A DNA stretch of 64,000 bases. Origin: Gillisella vitis (GTDB lineage Bacteria > Pseudomonadota > Alphaproteobacteria > Rhizobiales > Rhizobiaceae). Below the pieces are notes generated by a model. That model was given only the letters and a program-made list of their open reading frames with translations. It ran no database searches and was not told where the DNA came from. The position numbers and the translations under genes are program-made. The stretch lies in NCBI RefSeq assembly GCF_001541345.2, contig NZ_LMVL02000004.1, positions 539,233 to 603,232 of the forward strand. The letters are read 5' to 3'. Shown here in pieces: positions 19,132-28,866 of the stretch; position 1 is the first letter of the stretch, and the number at the start of each line of letters is the position of its first letter.

Positions 19132-19911
19132 TCAATCGTGGAACATGCGAACGCTGGACGGGCTGTAGGCCGAGCCGGTCATAAAGCGGCTGAACTGCTC
19201 TCGGGCCTGTTCCTGTGCTGCGGCAGCCCTCGCCTGTTCCAGCGCACTGGCTCGGCCCTGCGCGGCGAGCATGGCCGTCAGATCAGAGATCTGTTTTGCC
19301 TGCACAGCCATGAGCTGGTTGCCGGCCTGGGTCGCCTGCAGCACACCGACTGCCGACTGGCTGGCATCGACCAGTTCGCTGGTTTGCTGTTGCGTGCCCT
19401 CGATATTGTCGACTGCCACGGCTCCCGCCTTCAGCGAATGCTCGAAAGCGGAAACCGATTGCTGCCAGCGCTGTTGCGCGGCCGAGACCAGCTGCGTTGC
19501 TGTCCGGTCTCCAGCGGCAAAATCGCGATAGGTGGCGTTGAACTGCTCGTCGATATTCTGGACGTCGTAGGCAAGCTGGTCCGCTTCCCCGAGCAGGTTC
19601 TTCATCTCGGAAAAATTGTCCTCGATCTGCGAGAGCATCGAGGTCGGCAGGCTGGTGAGGTTCTTCGCCTGATTTATCAGCATCTGGGCTTCGTTCTGAA
19701 GCGATGTGACCTGGTTCTTGATCTGCTCAAGTGCCCTGGCAGCCGAGAGCAGGTTCTGGCTGTAGTTGGTGGGGTCGTAGACAATCCGCCATGCGAAAGC
19801 CGGCGTCGCTAGAAATGGAACAGCGGCGCATGGCAGGACCAGAATTGCTGCGGCGCAGGCGAGTGAGCGGACGCGGCCTTTGAGGTCGGCACGGACAACG
19901 GTAGTCTTCAT
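19132..19911 (-). CDS. trbJ: TrbJ/VirB5-like pilus-associated protein
   Basis: 259 residues. A long signal peptide (cleavage probably after TPAFA, about 40) is followed by WRIVYDPTNYSQNLLSAARALEQI, the hallmark TrbJ start, and long amphipathic helices predicted to form coiled coils up to about 230. TrbJ/VirB5 is a minor pilus-tip component exported to the periplasm. Four-base overlap with trbE. Length and motif content are normal. Confidence 0.93.
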   Translation of the reverse strand: MKTTVVRADLKGRVRSLACAAAILVLPCAAVPFLATPAFAWRIVYDPTNYSQNLLSAARALEQIKNQVTSLQNEAQMLINQAKNLTSLPTSMLSQIEDNFSEMKNLLGEADQLAYDVQNIDEQFNATYRDFAAGDRTATQLVSAAQQRWQQSVSAFEHSLKAGAVAVDNIEGTQQQTSELVDASQSAVGVLQATQAGNQLMAVQAKQISDLTAMLAAQGRASALEQARAAAAQEQAREQFSRFMTGSAYSPSSVRMFHD

Positions 19912-22412
19912 GGGGCAATCTCCTCTTCGGGTGACAGGGGGTTGGACGCCAGGCCAGTCGTCTTTTCCACCGACTGGTCGATGACGTTGGTGAGGTCGGG
20001 AACAAGATCGGAGGCCCAGCGCAAGCCGTTGGCCTCGAGCCAGGCTTCAAGAAAGAAAGGGCGCGCGCCGTCGCGGATCAGTTCGTCGATCAGCGCATGG
20101 TCAGCCTTGGTGGATGCGGCGCAAAGCGTCAGCGCTACGGATCCAAGGCCAAGCTCGAACAGCCGGTTGCCTCTGCGGCTCTGGCAGTAATAGTCCCGTT
20201 TCGGGGTCGCCCTTGCGATGATCTCGATCTGGCGCGCATTCAAACCGAAGCGTTCATAGATAGAGGTAATCTGTGGCTCGATGGCCCGCTCGTTGGCGAG
20301 GAAGATGCGCGTCGGGCAGCTTTCGACGATGACGGGCGCGATCGGCGAGGCCTCGATGTCGGCGAGCGACTGCGAAGAGAAGACGACGCTGACATTCTTC
20401 TTGCGCAGCGTCTTCAGCCATTCCTTGATTTTCTGGGCGAAGCTGCCGTCGTCCAGCGCCCGCCAGCCTTCGTCGATGATCAGCAGGCTCGGCCGACCAT
20501 CGAAGCGGGATTCGATCCGGTGGAACAGGTAGGAGAGAACGGCCGGCGCCGCTCCTGTGCCGATCAGCCCTTCGGTCTCGAAGGCCTGTACCTGCGCGTC
20601 CCCAAGCCATTCCATTTCCGCATCGAGGAGGCGACCATATGGGCCACCGATGCAGTAGGGCCGCAAAGCCTGCTTGAGCGCTGACGATTGCAGCAGTACC
20701 GTCAGGCCGGTGATGGTGCGCTCCACGACCGGTGCAGAAGCCAGGGACGTCAGCGCTGTCCAGAGATACTCCTTGATATCAGGCGTGATGGTGACGCCCT
20801 CCCGGATCAGGATATCCACAAGCCAGTCGGCGGCCCATGCCCGTTCCGGCGTGTCCTGAATTCCGGCGAGCGGCTGGAGTGATACGGTGTTGAGAGGCGA
20901 TGTATCGTCGGAAAGCGATCCGCCCAAATCCTGCCAGTCGCCATTCATGGCAAGCGTTGCGGCCCTTATGCTGCCGCCGAAGTCGAAGGCGAAGACCTGG
21001 GAATGGAGATAGCGGCGGAACTGCAGGGCCATCATCGCCAGCAACACGGACTTGCCGGCACCGGTCGGGCCGACGATCATGGTATGACCGACATCGCCGA
21101 CATGCAGGGAAAACCGGAACGGCGTCGATCCTTCGGTGCGAGCATAGAATAATGGCGGCGCGTCGAAATGTTCGTCCTTCGCCGGACCAGCCCAGACTGC
21201 GGACAGCGGAATCATATGGGCGAGGTTCAACGTTGAGATCGGCGGCTGGCGGACATTGGCATAGGTCTGGCCGGGAATGCTGCCGAGCCATGCCTCGATG
21301 GCATTGACGCTTTCGATGATCGCCGTGAAGTCGCGTGACTGGATGACTTTTTCCGTCAGCCGCAGTTTCTCGTCGGCAATCACCGGATCGGCATCCCAGA
21401 CAGTGACGGTGGCGGTGACGTAGACTTCCCCGACCTGATCGGAGCCGAGATCCTGCAGGGCTGCATCGGCATCGGCTGCCTTGTTGGCGGCATCGCTATC
21501 GACCAGCACCGATTGCTCGTTGGTCAGCACTTCCTTGAGGATCGCGGCAATGGATTTGCGCTTGGCGAACCACTGCCGCCTGATCTTCGTCACCAGCCGT
21601 GTCGCGTCGGTCTTGTCGAGCATGATCGCCCGGGTGCTCCACCGATAGGGAAAGGCCAGCCGGTTGAGATCGTCGAGGATGCCGGGAAAGGTGACCGTCG
21701 GAAACCCGATCACAGTCAGTGTGCGCAGATGGAAGTCGCCAAGCCGTGGTTCAAGCCCGCCGGCCAAAGGCTGATCGGCCAGCAGCGCGTCAAGATGCAT
21801 CGGTGTTTCCGGAATACGGACACGATGGCGTTTGGTGGAAATGGTCGAATGCAGGTAGCTGAGCGTCTCAGTGTCATCCAGCCATTCGGCTTCCGGCACG
21901 AAGCCTTCCACGAGATGGAGGACACGATCCGTCCTGTCGACGAAACTGTTCAGCAGTTCCCATGGATCGACTCCGCTTTTCTCCCGGCCCTCGTAGAGCC
22001 AGCTTTCCATGCGCGAGGCTTCTTCCGCAGGCGGCAGCCACACGAAGGTCAGGAAATAGCTGCTCTCGTAGAGAAGGCCGGATTCATCGAATTGTTCGCG
22101 CCGCTCTGTGTCGAGAAGCGCAGATGCCGAATCCGGAAACAGGCTTTCCGGATACTCGGTGGCCGGATTGCGCTGTGCTTCGACGAAGATCGCCCAGCCG
22201 GAGCCGAGGCGACGCAGCGCGTTGTTGAGCCGCGCCGTGGTGCCGACGAGTTCAGCCGGCGTAGCGCTGTCGAGATCGGGACCGCGAAACCGGGCGGTGC
22301 GCTGGAACGAACCGTCCTTGTTCAGGACGACACCCGGTGCGACCAGCGCCGCCCATGGCAGGAAGTCAGCCAGATGTGAGGAGCGTTTGCGGTATTCTGC
22401 GAGGTTCATCAT
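19908..22412 (-). CDS. trbE: TrbE/VirB4 type IV secretion ATPase
   Basis: 834 residues from the ATG at 22412, with GAGG nine bases upstream and just past the trbD stop; the frame is open further up but inside trbD. N-terminal VirB4 domain, then Walker A IVGPTGAGKSVLL at about 445 and Walker B LLIIDEGWRALDD at about 665, followed by VVFSSQSLADI. VirB4 ATPases energise pilus assembly and substrate translocation at the inner-membrane face. Full length and intact. Confidence 0.95.
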   Translation of the reverse strand: MMNLAEYRKRSSHLADFLPWAALVAPGVVLNKDGSFQRTARFRGPDLDSATPAELVGTTARLNNALRRLGSGWAIFVEAQRNPATEYPESLFPDSASALLDTERREQFDESGLLYESSYFLTFVWLPPAEEASRMESWLYEGREKSGVDPWELLNSFVDRTDRVLHLVEGFVPEAEWLDDTETLSYLHSTISTKRHRVRIPETPMHLDALLADQPLAGGLEPRLGDFHLRTLTVIGFPTVTFPGILDDLNRLAFPYRWSTRAIMLDKTDATRLVTKIRRQWFAKRKSIAAILKEVLTNEQSVLVDSDAANKAADADAALQDLGSDQVGEVYVTATVTVWDADPVIADEKLRLTEKVIQSRDFTAIIESVNAIEAWLGSIPGQTYANVRQPPISTLNLAHMIPLSAVWAGPAKDEHFDAPPLFYARTEGSTPFRFSLHVGDVGHTMIVGPTGAGKSVLLAMMALQFRRYLHSQVFAFDFGGSIRAATLAMNGDWQDLGGSLSDDTSPLNTVSLQPLAGIQDTPERAWAADWLVDILIREGVTITPDIKEYLWTALTSLASAPVVERTITGLTVLLQSSALKQALRPYCIGGPYGRLLDAEMEWLGDAQVQAFETEGLIGTGAAPAVLSYLFHRIESRFDGRPSLLIIDEGWRALDDGSFAQKIKEWLKTLRKKNVSVVFSSQSLADIEASPIAPVIVESCPTRIFLANERAIEPQITSIYERFGLNARQIEIIARATPKRDYYCQSRRGNRLFELGLGSVALTLCAASTKADHALIDELIRDGARPFFLEAWLEANGLRWASDLVPDLTNVIDQSVEKTTGLASNPLSPEEEIAP

Positions 22413-22422
22413 CGGCAGGACC

Positions 22423-22704
22423 TCACACGCCCATATGCGCCGGGTAGCGCAAGTGCCTGCGCCCGACATCGACGAATTGCACATCGCGTTTCGCTGCCCA
22501 GACGGCCGCGAAATGGCCGATGGCCCAGATCACCAGCCCGGCGATCCAGAGGCGAAGGCCGAGGCTGACGGCAGCGGCAAGCGTGCCGTTGGCGATGGCG
22601 ACGGCTCGGGGAGCGCCGCCGAGCAGGATCGGTTCGGCGAGCGAACGATGCACGGTGGCGTAGAAGCCGCGCACGTCGTCTTCCTGTTGAAAACCGCCCG
22701 CCAT
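22423..22704 (-). CDS. trbD: TrbD/VirB3-like membrane protein
   Basis: 93 residues from the ATG at 22704, whose first base is the last base of the trbC stop (TGATG). Contains two hydrophobic stretches (AIANGTLAAAVSLGL and IAGLVIWAIGHF) and the usual VirB3 layout: a short cytoplasmic end with VHRSLAEPILLGG, then the membrane hairpin, then a charged tail ending RRHLRYPAH. Works with TrbE/VirB4 in pilus assembly. Confidence 0.92.
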   Translation of the reverse strand: MAGGFQQEDDVRGFYATVHRSLAEPILLGGAPRAVAIANGTLAAAVSLGLRLWIAGLVIWAIGHFAAVWAAKRDVQFVDVGRRHLRYPAHMGV

Positions 22705-23048
22705 CAGACCAACGCTCCGCCACCGAACGAGAAGAACGACAGGAAGAAGGAACTGGCCGCAAACGCGATGCTCAACCCGAAGACGATCTGGATCAGCTTG
22801 CGGAAGCCGCCGGACGTATCGCCGAAGGCAAGCGCCAGGCCGGTGGCGATGATGATGATCACCGCGACGATCTTGGCGACCGGCCCTTCGATGGATTCCA
22901 GTATCTGCTGCAGCGGTTCCTCCCACGGCATGGACGAGCCGGATGCATGGGCGGGTGCCGCCATCAGCAGCGTGATCGAGGCGAGCGCCGTCGCATAGAC
23001 AAGGCGATTGCGAACACGACGAAGGACAGACGAGACAGACATATTCAT
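22704..23048 (-). CDS. trbC: TrbC/VirB2-like pilin precursor
   Basis: 114 residues from the ATG at 23048, which overlaps the trbB stop (ATGA). Signal peptide ending at about AHASG (36), then two membrane segments (IVAVIIIIATGLALAF and FGLSIAFAASSFFLSFF) separated by a short loop GDTSGGFRKLIQ. This is the VirB2/TrbC major pilin. TrbC pilins are cyclised by a TraF-type peptidase; such a gene is present at 42354-42911. Confidence 0.92.
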   Translation of the reverse strand: MNMSVSSVLRRVRNRLVYATALASITLLMAAPAHASGSSMPWEEPLQQILESIEGPVAKIVAVIIIIATGLALAFGDTSGGFRKLIQIVFGLSIAFAASSFFLSFFSFGGGALV

Positions 23049-24049
23049 TGCTGGTCTCCTTTCGGGAGAGGTTGGTGAGCGGGAGAAAGGTGAGCATTGA
23101 GGGCGCGGTAATCGCCGGAGACGGGATCGAGCCCGTCGACCAGGGCGATTTCCACAAGGCGGCGGGCAGCGCCACGGCCGGACAGAACGGCGATGATGTC
23201 GATGGTTTCGGCGATAAGCGCGCGGGGAACCGTGATCACGGCTTCTTGTACGAGTTGCTCCAGCCGCCGCAGCGCGCCGATCGCCGTATTGGCGTGGATC
23301 GTGCCGATACCGCCCGGATGGCCGGTGCCCCAGGCCTTCAGGAGGTCGAGGGCTTCCGCGCCGCGCACCTCTCCGACCGGAATGCGGTCGGGGCGCAGGC
23401 GGAGCGATGACTTGACCAAATCCGAAAGCGAGGCGACACCATCCTTGGTGCGTAGCGCGACAAGGTTCGGAGCCGCGCACTGCAACTCGCGGGTATCTTC
23501 AATCAGCACCACGCGATCGGAAGTCTTGGCGACTTCGGCAAGCAGAGCATTGGTGAGTGTCGTCTTGCCGGTGGATGTGCCGCCGGCGACAAGAATGTTC
23601 TTGCGCTTCTCCACTGCCAGCCGAAGCACCTCGGCCTGGTCCCGGGTCATGATGCCGGCGGCGACATAATCGGAGAGAGTGAAGACAGCAACGGCAGGCT
23701 TTCGGATGGCAAATGTCGCGGCGGCAACCACCGGCGGCAGCAACCCCTCGAAGCGTTCGCCGGTTTCAGGCAGTTCGGCCGAGACGCGCGGCGCACCGGC
23801 ATGAACCTCGGCGCCAACGTGATGCGCGACCAGGCGCACGATACGTTCGCCATCCGCCGGGATCATTATGTCGTCTGTTGCGACAAGACCCTCCTTCAGA
23901 CGATCGACCCAAAGGCGTCCGTCCGGGTTCAGCATTACTTCGACGATGGCGGGATCTTCGAGATAGGCGGCGATGGCCGGCCCCAGTGCCGTGCGGAGCA
24001 TTCGCGCGCCGCGTGAAACGGCTTGCCCTTCGTGATGATGATTGGCCAT
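23045..24049 (-). CDS. trbB: TrbB/VirB11 secretion ATPase
   Basis: 334 residues from the ATG at 24049, which has GGGGGC upstream; the open frame extends 17 codons further to a TTG without a visible ribosome site. Walker [15 protein letters not shown] at about 150, Walker [11 protein letters not shown], and Asp-/His-box residues [14 protein letters not shown] at about 245. VirB11-type hexameric ATPases switch the machine between pilus building and DNA export. It is the first trb gene in the operon; the promoter should lie in 24050-24235, where a GGCAC-7-GTGCC inverted repeat (24112-24128) is the only structure I see. Confidence 0.94.
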   Translation of the reverse strand: MANHHHEGQAVSRGARMLRTALGPAIAAYLEDPAIVEVMLNPDGRLWVDRLKEGLVATDDIMIPADGERIVRLVAHHVGAEVHAGAPRVSAELPETGERFEGLLPPVVAAATFAIRKPAVAVFTLSDYVAAGIMTRDQAEVLRLAVEKRKNILVAGGTSTGKTTLTNALLAEVAKTSDRVVLIEDTRELQCAAPNLVALRTKDGVASLSDLVKSSLRLRPDRIPVGEVRGAEALDLLKAWGTGHPGGIGTIHANTAIGALRRLEQLVQEAVITVPRALIAETIDIIAVLSGRGAARRLVEIALVDGLDPVSGDYRALNAHLSPAHQPLPKGDQQ

Positions 24050-24235
24050 GATGCCCCCGTTCGGGCCATCCGCTAAACGGGCAGATGGCAACAGGGACAA
24101 TCAAGAAAGGCACAAATTACGTGCCGGCAACACTATTCTTTCAGGGATCGTAGGCGCTCGTAGACGCGCGGAAAATTACTTGCGGGATACGGCGCTACCG
24201 GCTGGCCCTGTCTTGCACAGCGCTTGGCAGGCCAA

Positions 24236-25123
24236 TCAGCTTTGCCGTTTGATGGTATCGATGAAGGTCTTGAGTGCCGGGTTCTGGTTGTCTGGTTTCC
24301 AGTAAGCCATGTAGCCGAGGCGTGTCGCACCGCTACCACTATGCAGCGGGCGAAAGACGACCCCAAGACTGGATAGGCCAACTGCGCTTTCGGATTGCAG
24401 CGCTATGCCCTGCCCGCTGGCGACTTCGCTCAGAATGCTTTCGCGGCTGAGGCGCCGCGTGATGATGTCGGGATGATCGGAAGGTGCAGCCAGATGACGG
24501 AGAAGGATCGCGTGGATATCCGGGCCGGGATCGTGGTAGCTGATCAGGAAGCGCTCACCCTTCAGGTCTGGCCAATAGATGACTGACCTTTCCACGAGAG
24601 GATGATCTTGCGGTAACGCTACCACGAGGTTTTCCGACCAGAGCGGCACAAAATCAAAAGCCTCGCCTCTAACGACGTCTCCCAGCACGACGGCAGCATC
24701 TATGGCGCCGGACAACACACCGGCCGCAACGTCAATAAACGGTGTTTCGATCAGCTCTACCTCGATATCGGAATATTGGCTTCGGAAATCCCGTAAGGCA
24801 GCGCGCAACGCTCCGGATGAAAGCGACTTGTAAAAACCGACGACGACGCGCCCTAACCTCCCCGAACCGCTAGCCTTGGCACGATCCCTGAGTTGCTCGA
24901 TATCCTCAATGATGCGGCGCGCCGACACTGCGAATTCCTCGCCGACCGGCGTCAGCCGCGCGCCTGCTGTAGAACGGTCAAAAAGCGGTACCCCGAGTTC
25001 ATCTTCCAGTTCACGTATTCGCTTGCTGATGATGGGTTGGTGGACGTTGAGTTCGTTGCCTGCGGCGCTGAAACTTCCATTCCGAGCGGTGGCCACAACA
25101 TATCGAAGATGGCGCAACTCCAA
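24236..25123 (-). CDS. LysR-family transcriptional regulator
   Basis: 295 residues from a TTG at 25123, chosen because AAGGAG lies seven bases upstream and the result begins ELRHLRYVVATARNGSF, the usual LysR start; the frame is open 11 codons further. Winged-helix DNA-binding region at 1-60 (AAGNELNVHQPIISKRIREL), then a two-lobed effector domain up to the end. It lies between the catabolic genes and trbB on the same strand. It may control the FrlD-like/FrlB-like operon, the trb operon or both; the classic divergent target gene is absent, which leaves its target open. Confidence 0.85.
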   Translation of the reverse strand: MELRHLRYVVATARNGSFSAAGNELNVHQPIISKRIRELEDELGVPLFDRSTAGARLTPVGEEFAVSARRIIEDIEQLRDRAKASGSGRLGRVVVGFYKSLSSGALRAALRDFRSQYSDIEVELIETPFIDVAAGVLSGAIDAAVVLGDVVRGEAFDFVPLWSENLVVALPQDHPLVERSVIYWPDLKGERFLISYHDPGPDIHAILLRHLAAPSDHPDIITRRLSRESILSEVASGQGIALQSESAVGLSSLGVVFRPLHSGSGATRLGYMAYWKPDNQNPALKTFIDTIKRQS

Positions 25124-25300
25124 AAAATTTCTCCTTCGTTGCCGCCGACCTTTCAATCCGCGATGTCCGACATATAGAGACCATGTCCGATCTCTGAATT
25201 TCGACGGTCGGTATTACCGCAAGGCCCTATCATTGCTGCCGAACCGGTGTTGAGCGTATCGCTGCTTCCCACTCGCACAGAGACAGCAGCGAAACACGCA

Positions 25301-26098
25301 TCAAATCATAACCAATTCCTGTGGGAAGCCTCCGAGATGTGTGCAGGTAACAGCGGCAGCGTCACGGCCAGCGTTCAAACAAGCCTGAAGGGACCCTCCA
25401 GACAACCTACACGCAATAAAACCTGCAATGAATGTGTCCCCGGCCCCGGTGGTGTCCTTAACCTCAACCTTCTTGATACCTGTTTCGACAATCTGGTGAC
25501 CGTCGCTAGCAATACTGCCGAGTGCGCCACGGGTGACGACTGCAATGCCGCAGCCTTTGGCGAGTAGTTGCTGCAGAAGCTGACTCGCGTCTTCCGGAGC
25601 ATCGCCGGCAGACGCAAATGCCATGGGAAGATTATCTATATGGGAATTGACCGTGATATCCTGAGAAACGCTGACGCCTGCAGCAACAAGGTCCTGCTTG
25701 AGCGCTCCATCGTCGTCGAGCCAGCCGATATGGACGTGACGAAGCGTTTTCAGTTGCGCAACTTCGTTTGACGTCGGCCGGTATCCCCTACAAACGCCAA
25801 ATTCCTCAAAGATAAACTTGCGCTCTCCACTGGGCGAGATTTCGATGTCCGTATATGCAGTGATGCCCGGGACAACTCTGACAGGGTCGATAACCAGATG
25901 GTTATCCGCGAACAGATCCCTCATGCGCTTGCCATCCGCGTCGTTGCCAACAGCTCCGAAATATGTCGACTTCAGGCCGAGCTTTGCGAGGTGGATAGCC
26001 ACGTTGACGGCGTTGCCTCCGACGGCGGAATAGCCGAACGGCGGAAGATACTTGTCGATGCAATTGTCCCCAACAGCGGCGACTTCGAAGGGAAGCAT
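25301..26098 (-). CDS. PfkB-family kinase, fructoselysine 6-kinase (FrlD)-like
   Basis: 265 residues from the ATG at 26098 (GAGG upstream), close to the length of E. coli FrlD as I recall it. PfkB signatures: AVGGNAVNVAIHLAKLG near the start, and DTTGAGDTFIAGF at the C-terminus with the catalytic Asp. VGDNCIDKY at the start and the FASAGDAPEDA stretch resemble FrlD more than sugar kinases such as ribokinase. It would phosphorylate an imported Amadori-type sugar amine at C6 for the FrlB-like enzyme encoded just upstream. The exact substrate is unknown. Confidence 0.8.
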   Translation of the reverse strand: MLPFEVAAVGDNCIDKYLPPFGYSAVGGNAVNVAIHLAKLGLKSTYFGAVGNDADGKRMRDLFADNHLVIDPVRVVPGITAYTDIEISPSGERKFIFEEFGVCRGYRPTSNEVAQLKTLRHVHIGWLDDDGALKQDLVAAGVSVSQDITVNSHIDNLPMAFASAGDAPEDASQLLQQLLAKGCGIAVVTRGALGSIASDGHQIVETGIKKVEVKDTTGAGDTFIAGFIACRLSGGSLQACLNAGRDAAAVTCTHLGGFPQELVMI

Positions 26099-26162
26099 GT
26101 TGACCTCATCACGAAATAAGGGGGCGGCTGGCATTGTGCCGGCCGACCCCAGGGGTTCATAC

Positions 26163-27176
26163 TCAGTAAGCGACGCGCTTGTAATAGCGGCGGGTGACCA
26201 GAGGATGATCTCGCATTACTTCGAGATGGGCGCTTAGGCGTTCGAAAACTGTCGCCAAAACAATCGGGGAAACCAGCGCGCGTACTTCATCGGAAACACC
26301 AGGAAGTGCAAACTCCTTGCTGTCGATGATCGTGAGATTATCGGTATATCGCGGTACGAAGCTTTCCACCCGCTCGGCGAGCGGACGAAACGCGTCTTCG
26401 CCTTTGCACAGAACGACGCTCACGCCCTTCTCGACAAGCTCAAGCGTGCCATGGAAAAAATCAGAAGCGTGAACGGGGCGGGTTCTGATCCACTGCATTT
26501 CTTCAAGGATACATGTCGCATAGTAGAGAGCGGAAGGCCACGTGGTACCAGCACCGGTGAAGATGTGATAGTCCGAGGCAGCAATGCGGGAGGCAAATTC
26601 ATCTGCCTTGGGTTCGAATGAGCGCTTCACTTCAATTAGCAAGCCCGGCAGGAGTTTCAATTCCGAGAGGATCTGGTCGTAGTTTTTGATCTCACCCTTC
26701 GCCTTCATGATCGACAGAGCGACCAGCAGCGATTGGAGATAAAAAGATTCACACGACGTGTCGTCTTCCGCGAAGTTAACGAAGACATGATCACCGCCCT
26801 TACCCAAAGGCGTTTCTTCATGTCCCACAAAGGTAAGGACGGTTGCACCGATCTCCTTCAGCTTCGCGAGCATTGCCACACTTTCCTTTGTGGTACCGGA
26901 AAGCGATGGCATCACGACGATAGATCTAGCGGTCAGGTTGGCAGAACCTGTGAGGATCAATTCGGCCGGATAGTCGATGAAGGCAGCGAATTTCGACCGA
27001 CGCTGAAGCAGTTGATAAGCAGGTTGCATCAGATAGGCGACACCACCGGTTCCTAGGAAGTACAGGTTTTCGGCACCTGCGTCGATAGCAGCGGCGATGG
27101 TGCTGTCGATCCGTTCTGCCAAAGAAACAGCACCCGACTGAATGCGTAGGAAACGAGATTCATCAAAATTAAGCAT
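26163..27176 (-). CDS. SIS-domain deglycase, FrlB-like
   Basis: 337 residues from the ATG at 27176 (GAGAGAAC upstream; an ATG five codons earlier is the alternative). Two SIS sugar-isomerase folds: LYFLGTGGVAYLMQ and SIVVMPSLSGTTKES in the first, HIFTGAGTTWPSALYY in the second, and a C-terminal HPLVTRRYYKRVAY that resembles the FrlB ending. FrlB-type enzymes split fructoselysine 6-phosphate into glucose 6-phosphate and lysine. Adjacent to the FrlD-like kinase on the same strand, so a two-step kinase/deglycase pathway is likely; the amine part is not known. Confidence 0.8.
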   Translation of the reverse strand: MLNFDESRFLRIQSGAVSLAERIDSTIAAAIDAGAENLYFLGTGGVAYLMQPAYQLLQRRSKFAAFIDYPAELILTGSANLTARSIVVMPSLSGTTKESVAMLAKLKEIGATVLTFVGHEETPLGKGGDHVFVNFAEDDTSCESFYLQSLLVALSIMKAKGEIKNYDQILSELKLLPGLLIEVKRSFEPKADEFASRIAASDYHIFTGAGTTWPSALYYATCILEEMQWIRTRPVHASDFFHGTLELVEKGVSVVLCKGEDAFRPLAERVESFVPRYTDNLTIIDSKEFALPGVSDEVRALVSPIVLATVFERLSAHLEVMRDHPLVTRRYYKRVAY

Positions 27177-27206
27177 GGCAAGTTCTCTCATGTTTGAAGT
27201 TGCAGG

Positions 27207-28715
27207 TTAGGATGTTATTTTTTGGATCGCTGCGCGAAGCAGGATGCTTGCGACGTCGAGATTCTGCCGGCGGTTTGCCAAGACTTCTAAATCCTTGGCA
27301 CGTTTAGCTCCGAGCGAAGTCAGCATGCGCCGTACTTCAGAGGGAGCAGTCCCTCCCGGGGTGGTGCGGGCGTTAACTGATCGGACAGGATCCAGGCAGT
27401 CGCGGACGAAATTCGCTGTAATGTCTAGCGCCCGGCCAAGTTCGTGCATCGCAGCAGCGTTGATAGTCTCAACGGTCATGCCGCTCGCATCTAGTCGTGC
27501 GTCAATCGCTTGTTGGACTGCGCGCCCAACGACATGGTGCGCTTCGCGAAAAGACAGGCCGCAGCTGCGGACCAATCCATCTGCAAGATCAGTCGCGGTG
27601 GAGAAGTTTTCGTAGCATCTTTGCTCAAGGCCCTCATTCTTCACCTCAACGCATTCGAATATCAGTCTGAGAAGATCCATCGCATTGACGAAGAGCTCGA
27701 GCGACGGCCATGCATCAGTGATGCCTTCGCGCGTGGCATCGAGGCCAATCGAATAATTGCTGCCCTTAATGCACGCCAGGGTGCCACTCAGCGCGCCGAT
27801 ACTGCGCCCAGAGGCAGCTCGGAAATATTCCAGAGCAAACATATTTTTCTTCTGGGGCATGATACTCGACGTCCCTGCGATGCGGTCGGGGAACGAGATC
27901 GTGGCAAACTCATGGGTGCAAAAAACGTACATGTCCTGAGCCACGCGGCTCACCATTGATAGCGCGCTGGTAGCGGTCCAGAGCAACTCGGTAACGAAGT
28001 CACGTGATGCAACTGCTTCCAGGCACGGCTCCGCCAGCCCCTCGAAACCAAGCAGATTAGCGGTTCGGTCACGATCGATGTGGAAGCTCGTACCTGCCAG
28101 AGCCGCTGCGCCCAGTGCTGACACATTGATACGAGCGTAAACAGCTGCAACCTTGTCGTACTCGCGCGATAATGCTGATGCGACGTTGGTTAGAAAGTAG
28201 CCGAATGTGATAGGCTGGGCTGGTTGTAGGTGCGTATAGCCAGGCATAATCGTTTCAGCGTGCTCAGCGGCCTTTGCCTCGCATGCCGCCCGAGCGCCGT
28301 TCAACCCGTCCATCATTCGCAGGCACAGGACGCGTGTTCGCATCCTGTCTAGCGTTGCGCCGAGGTCGTTTCTGCTACGGCCGGTGTGCAGAAAGCCGGC
28401 ATCCTCGCCGATCATGGTTGCAAGCTTGCTTTCAAATGCGAAATAGCCGTCTTCAAATTGCGGGTCGAGGTCGATTGCCTCAACTCCGTCCTCTTGAATT
28501 TTAGCGCTGGCTCGCAGGAGCGATTGACCCACAGAATGCTTGATCAATCCTTGTTCAACCAGCATTACCGTATGGGCGTCGTTGATCTGGCATAAAGCGG
28601 CTAAGGCATTGTTATCGAAGCCTGCCATACCCGGCCGGTATATGACGTCGGCGAGTTCTTTCGCGGTTCGTTCAGAAAGACGGGAGCTGACGGCGTTTTT
28701 GGAATCATTACTCAT
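27207..28715 (-). CDS. Argininosuccinate lyase-family C-N lyase
   Basis: 502 residues from the ATG at 28715 (GGAG upstream). Fumarase/aspartase superfamily signatures: HTGRSRND (about 110-117), YTHLQPAQP with the catalytic His (about 160-168), and the flexible-loop motif GTSSIMPQKKN (about 281-291) with the catalytic Ser. It is about 40 residues longer than biosynthetic ArgH, and its neighbours are catabolic, so a role in arginine synthesis is unlikely. Related lyases, such as ethylenediaminedisuccinate lyase, release fumarate from N-substituted aspartates. I infer a similar cleavage step on the substrate brought in by the ABC importer. Confidence 0.85.
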   Translation of the reverse strand: MSNDSKNAVSSRLSERTAKELADVIYRPGMAGFDNNALAALCQINDAHTVMLVEQGLIKHSVGQSLLRASAKIQEDGVEAIDLDPQFEDGYFAFESKLATMIGEDAGFLHTGRSRNDLGATLDRMRTRVLCLRMMDGLNGARAACEAKAAEHAETIMPGYTHLQPAQPITFGYFLTNVASALSREYDKVAAVYARINVSALGAAALAGTSFHIDRDRTANLLGFEGLAEPCLEAVASRDFVTELLWTATSALSMVSRVAQDMYVFCTHEFATISFPDRIAGTSSIMPQKKNMFALEYFRAASGRSIGALSGTLACIKGSNYSIGLDATREGITDAWPSLELFVNAMDLLRLIFECVEVKNEGLEQRCYENFSTATDLADGLVRSCGLSFREAHHVVGRAVQQAIDARLDASGMTVETINAAAMHELGRALDITANFVRDCLDPVRSVNARTTPGGTAPSEVRRMLTSLGAKRAKDLEVLANRRQNLDVASILLRAAIQKITS

Positions 28716-28866
28716 AGTCACGGGTTCTCCGCTCCGGCACGCGACCTGCCGGTGCCTGATCAAAACAAATCTCTAAAGCTAGTTGGTGCGACTCTGGCAC
28801 CCTCCGCCCGCCGTGTCTGCCATCAAGCAGTTCTACGGTGGGCGGTCGCCATCTGGCGGGATAATA

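Noticed and set aside
22704..23480. Long 258-codon frame containing trbC
   Set aside because: The upstream part lies antisense-free but inside trbB in another frame; only the last 114 codons are TrbC, starting at the ATG that overlaps the trbB stop.
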